DNA of 64,000 nt from Pseudoruminococcus massiliensis (GTDB taxonomy: Bacteria > Bacillota > Clostridia > Oscillospirales > Acutalibacteraceae): positions 186,001 to 250,000 of the forward strand of contig NZ_OLMR01000003.1 of assembly GCF_900291955.1 (NCBI RefSeq), written 5' to 3'. The translations under genes were made by a program, and so were the position numbers. This document shows positions 63,611 through 64,000 of this stretch, piece after piece. How positions within the stretch are numbered: position 1 is the first letter of the stretch; each line of letters opens with the position of its first letter. A model generated the notes under the pieces. It ran no database searches, was not told the DNA's origin, and saw nothing but the letters and a program-made list of their open reading frames with translations.

Positions 63611-63645
63611 AAAATTGCCGCCGTATATGAGCCATACGGCGGCAA
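63611..63645 (-). terminator. hairpin between ptsH and ptsI (possible partial terminator)
   Basis: On the minus strand TTGCCGCCGTAT pairs perfectly with ATACGGCGGCAA and is followed by TTTTTATAA, only 18 bases before the ptsI start. It should make ptsH transcripts more abundant than ptsHI. Confidence 0.8.
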
Positions 63646-63664
63646 ACTAATCTAATTTTTTAAA

Positions 63665-63931
63665 TTATTCGCCGAAACCGCTTTCAAAAAGCTCAACTGC
63701 CTTATCAAGAGCTGCCTGTTCGTTCTCGCCGTCTGCGGTAATCTCTACCTGAGTACCGCATTTAATTCCTGCTGCCATAATCTGCATAACTGCTGTTGCC
63801 TTTGCTTTTTTATCAGCAGTATTTAACATCACTGTACAGCCTGGGAACTTTTTCATCTCCGCAACTAACATTCCTGCTGGACGCATATGAATTCCTTGTA
63901 CATTTTTTACTTCCACTGTCTTTGATACCAT
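63665..63931 (-). CDS. ptsH: HPr-family phosphocarrier protein
   Basis: 88 residues. The active-site motif GIHMRPAG carries His15 and Arg17, as in all HPr proteins. The region of the regulatory Ser46 (KSIMGVMSLG in Bacillus) reads KATAVMQIMAAG here, with Ala at the equivalent position and Thr one residue before. Control by HPr kinase may therefore be lost or shifted. AAGGAG precedes the ATG; the promoter lies near or beyond the window edge. Confidence 0.95.
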   Translation of the reverse strand: MVSKTVEVKNVQGIHMRPAGMLVAEMKKFPGCTVMLNTADKKAKATAVMQIMAAGIKCGTQVEITADGENEQAALDKAVELFESGFGE

Positions 63932-64000
63932 AGTTAAAATCTCCTTTTTATTTAAATTTATTTTTTAGCTATTAAAATGTTTTTAAACTATTTTAATTTT

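Overview
The window comes from an AT-rich, low-GC Gram-positive bacterium, most likely a gut Clostridia member of the Ruminococcus/Oscillospiraceae type. Support comes from strong AGGAGG-type ribosome binding sites, sigma-A promoters of the form TTGACA-N17-TATAAT, a V-type ATPase, an anaerobic ribonucleotide reductase, class III fructose bisphosphatase remnants, an AgrB/AgrD pair and an L-box in front of the lysine pathway. The assignment is an inference from gene content; no rRNA or tRNA gene was seen.

Layout. 1-7.6 kb: tgt (cut by the window edge) with an Imm33-like gene, enolase, a TrkA/TrkH potassium system, then a rearranged patch in which a 267-bp copy of the trkH tail flanks a small lipoprotein gene and abuts the 3' stump of a fructose bisphosphatase gene. 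7.7-14 kb: a CAP-domain lipoprotein, a DUF6873-like protein, nrdD with a paired NrdR operator and an attenuator-like leader, pgeF and mscL. 14-18.3 kb: a lysine/diaminopimelate operon (asd-dapA-dapB-ACT) behind a lysine riboswitch. 18.3-20 kb: a DUF2726 nuclease-like protein and an esterase. 20-26 kb: a five-gene NAD operon (nicotinamidase, PRPP-synthetase-like, NAMPT-like, nadE, nrtR) with palindromes overlapping its promoter. 26-26.8 kb: agrB/agrD without a kinase or regulator gene.

27.1-35.3 kb is the most unusual part: eight tandem genes encode diverged copies of one membrane protein family, with a Tim44-like cytoplasmic domain and a C-terminal zinc ribbon. Several copies carry Arg-Ser-rich or Gly-Thr-rich repeats on the presumed outer face. 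They look like one transcription unit, from the promoter at 27036 to the terminator at 35345.

35.4-46.1 kb: housekeeping genes (deoD, DUF1294, a family 10-like glycosyl hydrolase, rnr, degV, a dnaI-like loader, a dnaD-like gene, a PHP phosphatase, and an ACT/PFL pair). 46.6-56.2 kb: a nine-gene V-ATPase operon (G/H, C, I, K, F, E, A, B, D). 56.6-61.9 kb: an XRE regulator, a GT39-like mannosyltransferase-type membrane protein with an FAD oxidoreductase, a decayed ISL3-family element and a truncated membrane protein gene. 61.9-63.9 kb: ptsH-ptsI.

About eight copies of a mosaic, hairpin-rich, MITE-like intergenic repeat are scattered through the window. They share ends related to GGCTTGACCTAAACTTTAAG. 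Three lie within or directly before the V-ATPase operon and one splits dapA from dapB, yet none interrupts a coding frame.
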